NCBI RefSeq assembly: GCF_021650705.1
Contig: NZ_CP087138.1
Location: 2,790,001-2,854,000 of the forward strand
Source of the DNA: Pseudomonas sp. KNUC1026
GTDB lineage: Bacteria; Pseudomonadota; Gammaproteobacteria; Pseudomonadales; Pseudomonadaceae
Direction: 5' to 3'
Length of the DNA: 64,000 bases
The notes beneath the pieces are model-generated. The model worked only from the letters and a program-made list of their open reading frames with translations, was not told where the DNA came from and made no database searches. Within the stretch, counting starts at the first letter, position 1. The number at the start of each line of letters is the position of its first letter. This document shows, piece by piece, positions 44,554 through 53,499 of the stretch. A program made the translations under genes and the position numbers.

Positions 44554-45834
44554 CTATTCCCGGTTCAGGCGCAACTGCCGCGTATGGAAATCGTACTCGT
44601 ACAGCTCGGCATAGCGCCCCCACTCGATCGCCACCTTCAACACACGCGCCGCTTCTTCGCTGTCCATCAGCTCTTCCAGCCGGGCCAGCACGGCGGCTTC
44701 GGGCACCGCGCCGTCGGCGGCCACGTGCAGGGCGTCGAGGATGTAGTTGATCACCGGCACCCGGCCGCGGCACTGGCGGGCGAAAAGGTCCTGCCGGCGC
44801 GCCTGGCGGGCATGCACGTAATGCTGGCCCTGGCGATCCAGACGCAACTCGCCGTCCACCAGGTGCGCCAGGCCCAGAATGCCCAGCGCCTCGCAGATCG
44901 GCAGGAAGGCTTCGTCGGCCAGCTCGGTTTCCTCGGCCAGTTGCGCCAGGCGTGCCTTGCCGTTGAACGGCGCAACCGCCAGCAGGTCGAGCACCGCTTC
45001 CATGCGTTCGACGTCGGCATCGGGCAGCCGATAGGCCGGCGCCGGTGCCGCCAGCGGCGCGGCGCCGGCGGGCTGGGTCATCATCGCGTACACCTGGGCC
45101 ACCAGTGCGCGCACCTCTTCGGAATCGGCATTGCGCGGGCGCGGCAGGTCGATGCGCAACTGCGCCCTCACCCGTCCGGGGTCGCTGGACAGGATCACGA
45201 TGCGGTCGGCCATCATCACCGTCTCTTCGATGTTGTGCGACACCACCAGGATGCTGCGGGTGTCGATGCGCTGCTCATCCCAGAGCTCGAGCATGTCGTC
45301 GCGCAGGGTCTGGCCGGTGAGCACGTCCAGCGCCGAGAAGGCTTCGTCCATCAGCAGCACTTCGGGGTTGGTCACCAGCGCCCGGGCGATGCCGACCCGC
45401 TGGCGCATGCCGCCGGAGAGCTCGCGCGGCAGCGCACCGCCAAAGCCCGACAGGCCGATCAGCTCCAGCGCCTCACCCGCCTTGCGCGCACGCTCGGCCG
45501 CTGGCACCCCTTGCGCCTCCAGGCCCAGCTCGACGTTCTGCTGCACCGTTAGCCACGGGAACAAGGCAAACGACTGGAACACCATCGCCACCCCGGCCAC
45601 CGGCCCGTGCACAGGCCGGCCCCGATAGTTGACAGCGCCCTTATCGGCAGCCACCAGGCCTGCAATGATGCGCAGCAACGTCGATTTGCCCGAGCCGGAG
45701 CGGCCCAGCAAGGCAACGATCTCGCGGTCGTGCAGGCGCAGCTCGACCTGCTCCAGCACCGTGCGGGAAGTACCGTCGCTGGCCTTGAAGCCTTTGTCGA
45801 CGGCGCTCAATTCGATCAGTGTTTCTACAGCCAT
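44554..45834 (-). CDS. Nitrate/sulfonate/bicarbonate-type ABC ATPase with C-terminal AAA-associated domain
   Basis: ATPase of 426 residues. Residues 1-260 are an ABC domain with Walker A LLGRSGSGKSTLL, Q-loop VFQSFALFPWL, signature LSGGMRQRVGIARAL, Walker B LLMDEAFSALD and switch His VSHNIEE. Residues 290-426 form the AAA-associated domain (RMEAVLDLLAVAPFNGKARL to VAIEWGRYAELYEYD) found on ATPases of anion-type importers with a double permease. The permease gene lies 11 bp upstream. No binding-protein gene is present. Confidence 0.9.
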   Translation of the reverse strand: MAVETLIELSAVDKGFKASDGTSRTVLEQVELRLHDREIVALLGRSGSGKSTLLRIIAGLVAADKGAVNYRGRPVHGPVAGVAMVFQSFALFPWLTVQQNVELGLEAQGVPAAERARKAGEALELIGLSGFGGALPRELSGGMRQRVGIARALVTNPEVLLMDEAFSALDVLTGQTLRDDMLELWDEQRIDTRSILVVSHNIEETVMMADRIVILSSDPGRVRAQLRIDLPRPRNADSEEVRALVAQVYAMMTQPAGAAPLAAPAPAYRLPDADVERMEAVLDLLAVAPFNGKARLAQLAEETELADEAFLPICEALGILGLAHLVDGELRLDRQGQHYVHARQARRQDLFARQCRGRVPVINYILDALHVAADGAVPEAAVLARLEELMDSEEAARVLKVAIEWGRYAELYEYDFHTRQLRLNRE

Positions 45835-45845
45835 GGCAGCACCCC

Positions 45846-47567
45846 TTAACGGCGGGATTCGGCGCGCAGGTACAGCCGGCGCCAGAAAAAGCGATTGAGC
45901 AGCATCACGTAGATGCACATCACCCCGATGCCCAGGGCGATGCGGTGAAAGTCACCGGCGTCGGTCATTTGCTTGATGTAACTGCCAAGGCCGGTGGCCT
46001 GCAGCGTGGTGTCGCCCCAGGTGACGTACTCGGCCACGATGCTGGCGTTCCAGGAACCCCCGCTTGCGGTGATGGCGCCGGTGACGAAACTGGGAAACAC
46101 CGCCGGCAGGTACACGCGCTTCCATTTGAGCCAGCCGCGCAGGCCGAGGTTGTCGGCCGCCAGGCGCAGCTCGAAGGGGATGGTGGCGGCGCCGGCAACC
46201 ACGTTGAAGAGGATGTACCACTGGGTGCCGAACACCATCAGCGGGCTCAGCCACAGGTTCGGCGACAGGTCGAAATGCACCAGCGCCACCACCACCAGCG
46301 GGAACAGCAGGTTCACCGGGAAGGCAGCCAGAAATTGCGCCAGTGCCTGGACCTTTTGCGAGTAGCGCGGGCGCAGGCCGATCCAGATCGACAGCGGCAC
46401 CCACACTATCGAGGCCAGCGCGATCAGCACCATCACCCGCACCAGCGTCACCAGGCCCAGCCCCATCACGTGCAGCGCCTCGCCCCAGCCGACGGTCTGA
46501 TGAATGAACAGCCCCAGCTCGACGAAGATCGCCAGGCACAGCATCAGCAGCACACCATCCCAGGCGCGCGGCCACCACTGCGGCAATTGCCACTGCCGGC
46601 GCGGCACGTGCAGGCCGTCGTGGCGCTGCGGAAACGCGCCCATGGCGCGCTGCGCGCCGGCCGACAGCCAGGCGATGCCAGCGCTCAGCCAGCGGCTGCG
46701 GCGGCCCCACTCCAGCAGCCAGGAACGCTGGGCGGTTTCGCCCTGGGCGTCTTCGAAGCGGAAACGGTCGGCCCAGGCCAGCAGCGGGCGGAAGAACAAC
46801 TGGTCGTAGATCACGATGCCGGCCAGCATCGCGGCAATGGCCCAGCCAATCGCCCCCAGCGCTCGCTGGTCGATGGCCACGGCGATGTAGGAGCCGATGC
46901 CGGGCAGCTTGATGTCCTGCCCGGCCACGCTGATAGCCTCGGCCGCTACCAGGAAGAACCAGCCGCCGGACATCGACATCATCATGTTCCACAACAGCCC
47001 TGGCATCGCGAAGGGCAGCTCAAGGCGCCAGAAGCGTTGCCAGCCGGAAAGCCTGAACACCTGCGCCGCCTCCGAAAGCTCCGCCGGCACGGTGCGAAAC
47101 GACTGATACAGGCTCAGCGCCATGTTCCAGGCCTGGGAGGTGAAGATGGCGAACACCGCCGCGCATTCGACGCCCAGCAGGTTGCCCGGGAACAAGGCAA
47201 TGAACGGCGCAATGGCGATGGCCTGAAAGCCCAGGATCGGCACCGACTGCAGCACGTCCAGCAGCGGGATCAGGGCTTTTTCCGCAGCCCGGTACTTGGC
47301 CGCCAGCGCGGCGAAGGCAAAGGCGAACAGCAGCGAAACGCCGAGTGCGGTGAACATCCGCAGCATGGTGCGCAGCAGGTAGTACGGCAGCTCCCAGGGG
47401 TCGAGCGAAATCGGCAGCGGCTCGCCGACCACGAACGGCCGGCTCATCTGCGCCGCGCCATAGGCGGCAAGCACCAGCAGGCCCAGCACCAGAGGCAGCA
47501 GGAACCAGTCCCAGCGGTTGGGGGCGGTGCCACGGGGGCGTTGTGAAAAGCTGAAAAACGGTGCCAT
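45846..47567 (-). CDS. ABC transporter permease with two fused permease domains
   Basis: Inner-membrane permease of 573 residues made of two tandem BPD-type permease domains, each with about six helices and an EAA loop (AELSEAAQVFRLSGWQRFWR; LGLRGWLKWKRVYLPAVFPS). One chain thus forms the whole channel. QSVPILGFQAIAIAPFIALF and GGSWNASIVAEYVTWGDTTL are typical of the nitrate/taurine/bicarbonate group. It pairs with the downstream ATPase. A strong sigma70 promoter and a leader of about 200 nt precede it. Confidence 0.9.
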   Translation of the reverse strand: MAPFFSFSQRPRGTAPNRWDWFLLPLVLGLLVLAAYGAAQMSRPFVVGEPLPISLDPWELPYYLLRTMLRMFTALGVSLLFAFAFAALAAKYRAAEKALIPLLDVLQSVPILGFQAIAIAPFIALFPGNLLGVECAAVFAIFTSQAWNMALSLYQSFRTVPAELSEAAQVFRLSGWQRFWRLELPFAMPGLLWNMMMSMSGGWFFLVAAEAISVAGQDIKLPGIGSYIAVAIDQRALGAIGWAIAAMLAGIVIYDQLFFRPLLAWADRFRFEDAQGETAQRSWLLEWGRRSRWLSAGIAWLSAGAQRAMGAFPQRHDGLHVPRRQWQLPQWWPRAWDGVLLMLCLAIFVELGLFIHQTVGWGEALHVMGLGLVTLVRVMVLIALASIVWVPLSIWIGLRPRYSQKVQALAQFLAAFPVNLLFPLVVVALVHFDLSPNLWLSPLMVFGTQWYILFNVVAGAATIPFELRLAADNLGLRGWLKWKRVYLPAVFPSFVTGAITASGGSWNASIVAEYVTWGDTTLQATGLGSYIKQMTDAGDFHRIALGIGVMCIYVMLLNRFFWRRLYLRAESRR

Positions 47568-47773
47568 GCGGCGCTACCTCGGCCCGGTGAACCGGAACGG
47601 CGAGCGCCGGCCAGGCATCAACCCGGCATACGGTGCGGCCGACCGGCCCGTGTTGGGCGCTGTCGTTCGTGGCTGTCGTTCCGGCAACCCGCCTCAAGCG
47701 AAGCGAGTTGCCGGCTACCGGGAATACTGTCCATGGCGCTCGTCGTAAGAATAGGTGTGCCTCGCGAAGAGGC
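47568..47773 (-). promoter_or_regulatory. Structured 5' leader of the double-permease ABC operon
   Basis: About 200 nt of leader RNA lie between the promoter and the permease ATG. On the minus strand it holds GCCTC/GAGGC near its 5' end and a perfect CCGGCAAC/GTTGCCGG stem closing a loop that itself pairs (CGCTTCGCTTGAGGCG). There is no convincing open frame. I do not recognise a known riboswitch class. A structured regulatory leader is inferred. Confidence 0.45.
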
Positions 47774-47779
47774 GAGCGC

Positions 47780-47808
47780 TTTATACGCCGGGCCCTGAGG
47801 CCGGTCAA
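47780..47808 (-). promoter_or_regulatory. Sigma70-type promoter of the ABC operon
   Basis: On the minus strand TTGACC (47808-47803) and TATAAA (47785-47780) stand 17 bp apart, close to the sigma70 consensus. Transcription would start near 47773, giving a leader of about 205 nt before the permease ATG. Confidence 0.65.
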
Positions 47809-47854
47809 TCGGTGCTGACTGGCAAAAAATTCAGAAAATAAAAGCACAGTGCTA

Positions 47855-48700
47855 TTACAGCCTGAAGTATTGCGACAACGCCTGTTCCAGTTGCGCGACA
47901 GGCGCCCGACGCTGGCTCGCCAGCAACACGATCTCGTGGTCAGGCACCGCCGGCAGGCCACTGAGAATGCGCATCCGAGCGCTCGCCCGGGCACGGTCCA
48001 GCAAGGTCACCGCCAGGCCCGACTCGACGCAGGCTTTGACCACCTGGCTGGAGGCGCTTTCGAGCACCACGCGCCAGCGCTGGCCGCTGTGCTCCAGCGC
48101 GTCGAACATCGCCTGGCGGTACGGGCAATGGCGGCCGTAGAGCGCCAGCGGCAGCGGGTCGGCCCAGGCGTCGGGGCCGTTGAGCGCACTGACCCACACC
48201 GGCGTGGTGCTCGCCAGCAAGCCTTGGTGCCTGCTGCTGGCGCCCTTGGCCTGAGCCACCACGGCAAGGTCCAGCGCGCCGCGCTCCAGCCGCTCGCGCA
48301 GGGCGAGGCTCGGCGCGGTCTGCACCTCGAGCACCAGGTTCGGGCGCTGCGCGGTGAAGCTGGGGAGAATGTCGCGGATCACGTGCTCGGCGTATTCATC
48401 GGGCACGCCCAGGCGCAGGTGGCCTGCGAGGTCGCCGCCGTGAAGGTCGGCCAGCACCCGGTCGTGGTTGCGCAGCAGGTCGGTGGTCGCTGCCAGCAAG
48501 CGGGTGCCCAGCGGGGTAAGGGCCACGCTCTGGTTGCTGCGTTCGAGCAGCCGCCCTCCAGCCACTGCCTCCAGGCGCTGCACGTGCACGCTGATGGCGG
48601 CCGGGCTCTTGTGCAATTGTTCGGCAGCCGCCTTGAAGCGGCCACTTTGGGCAATGGTGTGGAAAGTGCGCAGCAGGTCGATGTCGAGGATGGCGCTCAT
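47855..48700 (-). CDS. LysR-family transcriptional regulator
   Basis: LysR regulator of 281 residues. The HTH is IDLLRTFHTIAQSGRFKAAA with KSPAAISVHVQRLEAVAGGR, and the effector domain includes LAGHLRLGVPDEYAEHVIRD. It is divergent from the EamA exporter gene with 96 bp between their starts, the usual layout for a LysR regulator and the pump it controls. Confidence 0.92.
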   Translation of the reverse strand: MSAILDIDLLRTFHTIAQSGRFKAAAEQLHKSPAAISVHVQRLEAVAGGRLLERSNQSVALTPLGTRLLAATTDLLRNHDRVLADLHGGDLAGHLRLGVPDEYAEHVIRDILPSFTAQRPNLVLEVQTAPSLALRERLERGALDLAVVAQAKGASSRHQGLLASTTPVWVSALNGPDAWADPLPLALYGRHCPYRQAMFDALEHSGQRWRVVLESASSQVVKACVESGLAVTLLDRARASARMRILSGLPAVPDHEIVLLASQRRAPVAQLEQALSQYFRL

Positions 48701-48796
48701 TGTTCAATGATCCGGAATCAGTGCTGTTGGTAATTTTGATTTTTAAGACTAGCCGGGGTTCGTAGGCTGAGGGTCTCTTCCCGACGAGTTCACGCC

Positions 48797-49755
48797 ATGA
48801 ACCTGCGCAACCTTCCCCTGCCTTTGCTTGAAACGGGCCTGATCGTGGTCTGGAGTTCAGGCTTCATCGGCGCGCGGTTCTCGCTCGACCAGGCCCCACC
48901 GATGCTGGTGGTGTTCTGGCGCTGCCTGCTGGTGATGCTGGTGTCGCTGCCCTGGGCCTGGCGGCCGTTGTTGCGCGCCTCGCCGCGTACCTGGCTGCAC
49001 ACCGCCGGCAGCGGCTTGCTGGCCATGGGTGGCTACCTTGCGGGCGTGGTCCAGGGCATCGCCCTGGGGTGCCTGCGGGGCTGGCGGCGCTGCTGGCTGA
49101 TCTGTTGCCGTTGGGCGTGGCGCTGTTGTCGGCCGGCGTGCTGGGCCAGCGGCTGGGTTGGCGCGCCTGGGCCGGGCTGCTGCTGGGGCTGGCGGGCGTG
49201 CTCGCAGTTACCGCCAATGCCCTGCGCCTGGGCAGCGCACCGGTGTATGCCTATGCCTTGCCGTTGCTCGGCATGCTCTCGCTGGCAGTCGCCACGCTCT
49301 GGCAGAAACACTCGTCGGCGGCCTCGGCCATGCCCTTGGTGCCGACATTGTGGCTGCACTGCGCCGCCTCAAGCCTGGCCTTTGCGGTGCTGGCCAGTTT
49401 CGAAGGTGGCCTTGCGCCGATACCCTCGGCAGGCTTTGCCGCCAGCGTGCTGTGGACCGCGCTGCTGTCGAGTTTGGGTGGTTACGGGCTCTACTGGCTG
49501 TGCCTGCGCCGCAGTTCACCGACGCGGGTGGCCAGCGTCTTGTACCTGAGCCCGGCGGTGACACTGGTCTGGGCCTGGGCCATGTTCGGTGACCCACTGT
49601 CGTGGCCTATCGCGCTGGGGAGCGGGCTGTGCCTGGTGGGGGTGCTGGTGGTGGTCAAGGCGGAGCGATTGCGCGGCGCACCGCTGCCTCGTCTATCAAC
49701 GACTGCACCTGCACGATCCTGCCTTGCTCGAAGCGATAGAACACATGCTCGCTGA
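48797..49755 (+). CDS. EamA/DMT-family exporter, frame broken once
   Basis: Ten-helix drug/metabolite transporter made of two EamA repeats. VVWSSGFIGARFSLDQAPP and LLSSLGGYGLYWLCLRRSSP are typical. The G run 49066-49069 lacks one base; adding it joins VVQGIALG to VPAGLAALLADLLPLGVALL. After VVVKAERLRGA the frame runs 32 more residues antisense to the next gene with no family likeness, so the true stop may also have been lost near 49680. Likely cargo is an amino acid or small metabolite. It is probably controlled by the divergent LysR gene. Confidence 0.82.
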
Positions 49756-50050
49756 AGGTGATGCGCCTGCCGTGGGTTTCAAGCCCCAGAAACGCGCCGC
49801 GGGGCGAGCAGTCGAACGCCAGCCGGCAGGCAATCCAGGGCGGGTCGGCGAGCAGCAGGTCACTCACGAAGCGCAAGTCGGGAATGGTCAGGTAATCGCG
49901 CTCGAGCATCGAGCGGTAGCCTGCCAAACCAATGCCTTCACCGTTGTACACCACCTCTTGGGCCACGAATTCACCCAGCCGATCCCAGGCCTGGGCATTG
50001 AGGCAATCGAGGTACTGTCGATAACGCGCCTTGAGTGAAGTGTCGGCCAT
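49655..50050 (-). CDS. SnoaL-like (NTF2-fold) polyketide cyclase family protein
   Basis: NTF2-fold protein of 131 residues. RYRQYLDCLNAQAWDRLGEF, the DLRFVSDLLLADPPWIACRL strand and HVFYRFEQGRIVQVQSLIDE match SnoaL-like ester cyclases. Many such proteins in Pseudomonas have no known substrate. The ATG at 50050 follows GGAG; an upstream in-frame ATG lacks one. Its 3' end overlaps the apparent tail of the convergent exporter by 101 bp, which is suspicious for the exporter rather than for this gene. Confidence 0.82.
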   Translation of the reverse strand: MADTSLKARYRQYLDCLNAQAWDRLGEFVAQEVVYNGEGIGLAGYRSMLERDYLTIPDLRFVSDLLLADPPWIACRLAFDCSPRGAFLGLETHGRRITFSEHVFYRFEQGRIVQVQSLIDEAAVRRAIAPP

Positions 50051-50202
50051 GGCAAGCTCCTGCACGGGAAGCGCACAGTGTAGCCAACGCAGCCCAAGGT
50101 GCATGCCGGGCACTGCGCCCACCGGCCCGAAAGCACGAGACTTCCCCCCAAAAACCCGGATAATGGCCGCCCTTCACCGTGCCAGCTCTTGGGTAATGCC
50201 TT

Positions 50203-52398
50203 ATGGAAATCAAAGTCAATTTTCTCGACAACCTGCGCCTCGAGGCCAAGTTCGACGACTTCACCGTAGTGGCCGACCAACCTATCCGCTACAAGGGCGA
50301 CGGTTCGGCACCTGGCCCGTTCGACTATTTCCTGGCCTCCTCGGCGCTGTGCGCGGCGTATTTCGTCAAGCTCTACTGCCAGACCCGCGACATCCCCACC
50401 GACAACATCCGCCTGTCGCAGAACAACATCGTCGACCCGGAAAACCGCTACCAGCAGATCTTCAAGATCCAGGTCGAGCTGCCCGCCGACATTTCCGAGA
50501 AAGACCGCCAGGGCATCCTGCGCTCGATCGACCGCTGCACGGTGAAGAAGGTCGTGCAGGCCGGCCCGGAGTTCATCATCGAAGAGGTCGAGAACCTCGA
50601 CGCCGATGCCCAGGCCTTGCTGATGCCGAGCACCAGTACGGGCGAAGCCACCCGCATCCTGGGCAAGGACCTGCCGCTGGAGCAGACCATCGCCAACATG
50701 TCCGGCATCCTCGCCGGGCTGGGCATGAAGATCGAGATCGCCTCCTGGCGTAACATCGTGCCCAACGTCTGGTCGCTGCACATTCGCGACGCGCAGTCGC
50801 CGATGTGCTTCACCAACGGCAAGGGCGCCACCAAGGAGAGCGCGCTGGCCTCGGCGCTGGGCGAGTTCATCGAGCGGCTGAACTGCAACTTCTTCTACAA
50901 CGACCAGTTCTGGGGCCAGGAGCTGGCCAATGCCGAGTTCGTGCATTACCCCAACGAGCGCTGGTTCCAGCCAGGGCCCAACGATGAGCTGCCGGGCGAG
51001 ATTCTGGATGAGCACTGCCTGGCCATCTACAACCCCGACGGCGACCTGCGCGGCTCGCACCTGTTCGACACCAACTCCGGTAACGAGGCGCGTGGCATCT
51101 GCTCGCTGCCCTATGTGCGCCAGAGTGATGGCGAGGTGGTGTACTTCCCCTCGAACCTGATCGAGAACCTGTTCCTGAGCAACGGCATGAGCGCCGGCAA
51201 CACCTTGGCTGAAGCCCAGGTGCAGTGCCTGTCGGAGATTTTCGAGCGGGCGGTGAAGCGCGAGATCATCGAAGGCGAAATTGCCCTGCCCGATGTGCCG
51301 CAGGAAGTGCTCGCCAAGTACCCCGGCATCGTTGCCGGCATCGAGGGGCTGGAAGCGCAAGGCTTCCCGGTGCTGGTCAAGGACGCCTCCCTGGGCGGCC
51401 AGTTCCCGGTGATGTGCGTAACCCTGATGAACCCGCGCACCGGCGGGGTGTTCGCCTCCTTCGGCGCCCACCCGCGGCTGGAAGTGGCGCTGGAGCGCAG
51501 CCTCACCGAGCTGCTCCAGGGCCGCAGCTTCGAGGGTTTGAACGACCTGCCGCAGCCGACCTTCGACTACCACGCCGTCACCGAGCCGAACAACTTCGTC
51601 GAGCACTTCATCGATTCGAGCGGAGTGGTGTCGTGGCGTTTCTTCAGCGCCAAGGCCGATCACGATTTCGTGGAATGGGATTTCTCCAGCGACGGCGACA
51701 ATGCAAGCATCAAAGAAGCCACCACCCTGTTCGGCCTGCTCGAACGCCTCGGCAAAGAGGTGTACGTGGCCACCTACGACCAGCTCGGCGCCCACGCCTG
51801 CCGCATCCTGGTACCGGGCTATTCGGAGATCTACCCGGTCGAGGACCTGATCTGGGACAACACCAACAAGGCACTGTTTTTCCGCGAAGACATCCTCAAC
51901 CTGCACCGCTTGAGCGACAAGGAACTGGCCGCGCTGGGCAAGCGCCTGGAAGAGAGCGAGCTGGACGAATACACCGACATTTCAACGCTGATCGGCATCG
52001 AGTTCGACGACAACACCGTGTGGGGCCAACTGACCATTCTGGAGCTGAAGCTGCTCATCAACCTGGCGCTGCGCAAATATGACGACGCCAAGGAGCAGGT
52101 GGAGATGTTCCTGCAGTTCAACGACAACACGGTCGAGCGCGGGCTGTTCTACCAGGCGGTGAATGTGGTGCTGGAGGTGCAGCTGGACAGCGACCTGGAG
52201 CTTGCTGATTACGAGAAAAACTTCGGCCGGATGTTCGGCCAGGCGCGAATGGAGGCGGCGATCGGTTCGGTGCGTGGAGAGGTGCGGTTCTTTGGCCTTG
52301 CGCCCACGAGCATGAACCTCGAAGGGCTGGAGCGGCATCAGCGGCTTGTGGAGAGCTACAAGAAGCTGCATCAGGCGCGGGCGCAGGCGGTTCGCTGA
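50203..52398 (+). CDS. OsmC domain/YcaO domain fusion protein
   Basis: Protein of 731 residues. Residues 1-140 or so are OsmC-like (GPFDYFLASSALCAAYFVKL; ISEKDRQGILRSIDRCTVKK), with the peroxidatic-type Cys in ALCAAY and in DRCTVKK. Residues 160-731 are a YcaO domain (NGKGATKESALASALGEFIE; LSEIFERAVKREIIEGEIAL; GAHPRLEVALERSLTELLQG), which in other members activates amide bonds with ATP. E. coli YcaO is linked to RimO methylthiolation of ribosomal S12. Here an OsmC thiol-peroxidase-like module is fused in front. It stands alone, and the role of the fusion is open. Confidence 0.92.
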   Translation: MEIKVNFLDNLRLEAKFDDFTVVADQPIRYKGDGSAPGPFDYFLASSALCAAYFVKLYCQTRDIPTDNIRLSQNNIVDPENRYQQIFKIQVELPADISEKDRQGILRSIDRCTVKKVVQAGPEFIIEEVENLDADAQALLMPSTSTGEATRILGKDLPLEQTIANMSGILAGLGMKIEIASWRNIVPNVWSLHIRDAQSPMCFTNGKGATKESALASALGEFIERLNCNFFYNDQFWGQELANAEFVHYPNERWFQPGPNDELPGEILDEHCLAIYNPDGDLRGSHLFDTNSGNEARGICSLPYVRQSDGEVVYFPSNLIENLFLSNGMSAGNTLAEAQVQCLSEIFERAVKREIIEGEIALPDVPQEVLAKYPGIVAGIEGLEAQGFPVLVKDASLGGQFPVMCVTLMNPRTGGVFASFGAHPRLEVALERSLTELLQGRSFEGLNDLPQPTFDYHAVTEPNNFVEHFIDSSGVVSWRFFSAKADHDFVEWDFSSDGDNASIKEATTLFGLLERLGKEVYVATYDQLGAHACRILVPGYSEIYPVEDLIWDNTNKALFFREDILNLHRLSDKELAALGKRLEESELDEYTDISTLIGIEFDDNTVWGQLTILELKLLINLALRKYDDAKEQVEMFLQFNDNTVERGLFYQAVNVVLEVQLDSDLELADYEKNFGRMFGQARMEAAIGSVRGEVRFFGLAPTSMNLEGLERHQRLVESYKKLHQARAQAVR

Positions 52399-52421
52399 AA
52401 AAGGCTGATCGGCTGTTGCAC

Positions 52422-52495
52422 GTCGCCCGTTACACGGCGTCCGGCAAGCCGGCCTCCCACAAAGTCAAACCGTGGGACGCCGTGTAACGGGCGAC
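52422..52495. repeat. Perfect 21-bp inverted repeat around a REP-like loop
   Basis: GTCGCCCGTTACACGGCGTC and its exact complement (21 bp at 52422-52442 and 52475-52495) flank a 32-nt loop that contains GGCAAGCCGGCCTCCCAC. It sits between the convergent stops of the OsmC-YcaO and LysR genes. It can act as a bidirectional terminator. It shares the GGCAAGCCG-CCTCCCAC core with the block at 27.5 kb. Confidence 0.8.
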
Positions 52496-52519
52496 ATAGC
52501 GCCACAGCCCCAACAATGC

Positions 52520-53395
52520 CTAAAGCAACTGCCCCTGCAACCAGCTCGCGAACAACGCGCACTTGCCTCCGCTTTCGATAGGCCTGGGCGCCAGCAGGCA
52601 GTAGCGCGAACCATCAGGCACAAAACCCTGCGGCGCAGCCAGTTGCCCACTGCGCAGTTCCTCTTGCACCATCAGCCGCGAGGCCATGGCGACGCCCAGG
52701 CCTGCGCAGGCGGCCTGGATGCACAGGTAAAAGTGTTCGTAATCGGCCGTGCTCGTGTCTGCGAGCGCAGCAGCTGCCAGTTGCTGCCATTGCCGCCACG
52801 CTTGCGGGCGGGTCTTGCTGCGCAGCAGCCGCATGCCTGCGAACCCCTCTGGCAGTGGCAGCAAGCCGGGCACGCACACCGGCCCGATCACTTCCTGGCA
52901 CAAGGTGAGGCTGTGCACCGTGCTTCCCCAGTGAAAATCATCTCGGCGAATCGCCAGGTCGGCGCCTGACCGTGCGAAATCGATAGGGCCGCCGGCGGCA
53001 AGCAATTGCACTTGCAGGTGCGGGTGCATCTGGTGGAAATCCCCAAGCCGGGGTATCAGCCATTTCATGGCGATGGTGGGCTCGCAAGACACCACGACCA
53101 CCTCATCACGCACTTCATGCTGAAGCTGATCGACGACCGCCTCCAGCTGTTCGAACAATGGCGCAGTCACCGCCAGCAACCGCCGCCCGGCCGCGTTGAG
53201 GAAAACAGCGCGATTGCGTCGCTCGAACAGCTCCATGCCCATGGCGTCTTCCAATGCACGAACCTGGCGGCTCACCGCGCCATGGGTGACATGCAAGGTT
53301 TGCGCAGCCTTGATGAAGCTTTGTGATTGGGCGGCAGCGTTGAAAAAACGGAATGCAGCGAGGGAGGAAGGGCCATATAGTCGATGAAAACTCAC
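52520..53395 (-). CDS. LysR-family transcriptional regulator (GcvA-like)
   Basis: LysR regulator of 291 residues of the GcvA/AmpR subgroup. The HTH is LAAFRFFNAAAQSQSFIKAA with VTHGAVSRQVRALEDAMGME, and the end ALFASWLQGQL is typical. The start is a GTG; no ATG precedes the HTH at the right distance. It is divergent from the LysE-type exporter gene across 104 bp, so it probably controls amino acid export. Confidence 0.9.
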   Translation of the reverse strand: MSFHRLYGPSSLAAFRFFNAAAQSQSFIKAAQTLHVTHGAVSRQVRALEDAMGMELFERRNRAVFLNAAGRRLLAVTAPLFEQLEAVVDQLQHEVRDEVVVVSCEPTIAMKWLIPRLGDFHQMHPHLQVQLLAAGGPIDFARSGADLAIRRDDFHWGSTVHSLTLCQEVIGPVCVPGLLPLPEGFAGMRLLRSKTRPQAWRQWQQLAAAALADTSTADYEHFYLCIQAACAGLGVAMASRLMVQEELRSGQLAAPQGFVPDGSRYCLLAPRPIESGGKCALFASWLQGQLL

Positions 53396-53499
53396 GGATT
53401 TCGAGCACTATAAATCGTTTTCGGAGCCTGCACTAAGCGCTGAGAATGCATGAAGGCAGCCTTCATGGCTTGAATGGATTCACAGATTGGAGTGTTCGA

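Noticed and set aside
45819..47546. A 575-codon open frame on the plus strand
   Set aside because: It is a His/Gln-rich shadow of the double permease, which has clear membrane helices and EAA loops.
47568..47773. A ykkC/guanidine or yybP-type riboswitch before the ABC permease
   Set aside because: The leader folds, but the conserved sequence blocks of those classes are not visible, so no class is claimed.
49888..51906. A 672-codon open frame on the minus strand
   Set aside because: It is the complement of the OsmC-YcaO gene and has no ribosome site or recognisable motif.
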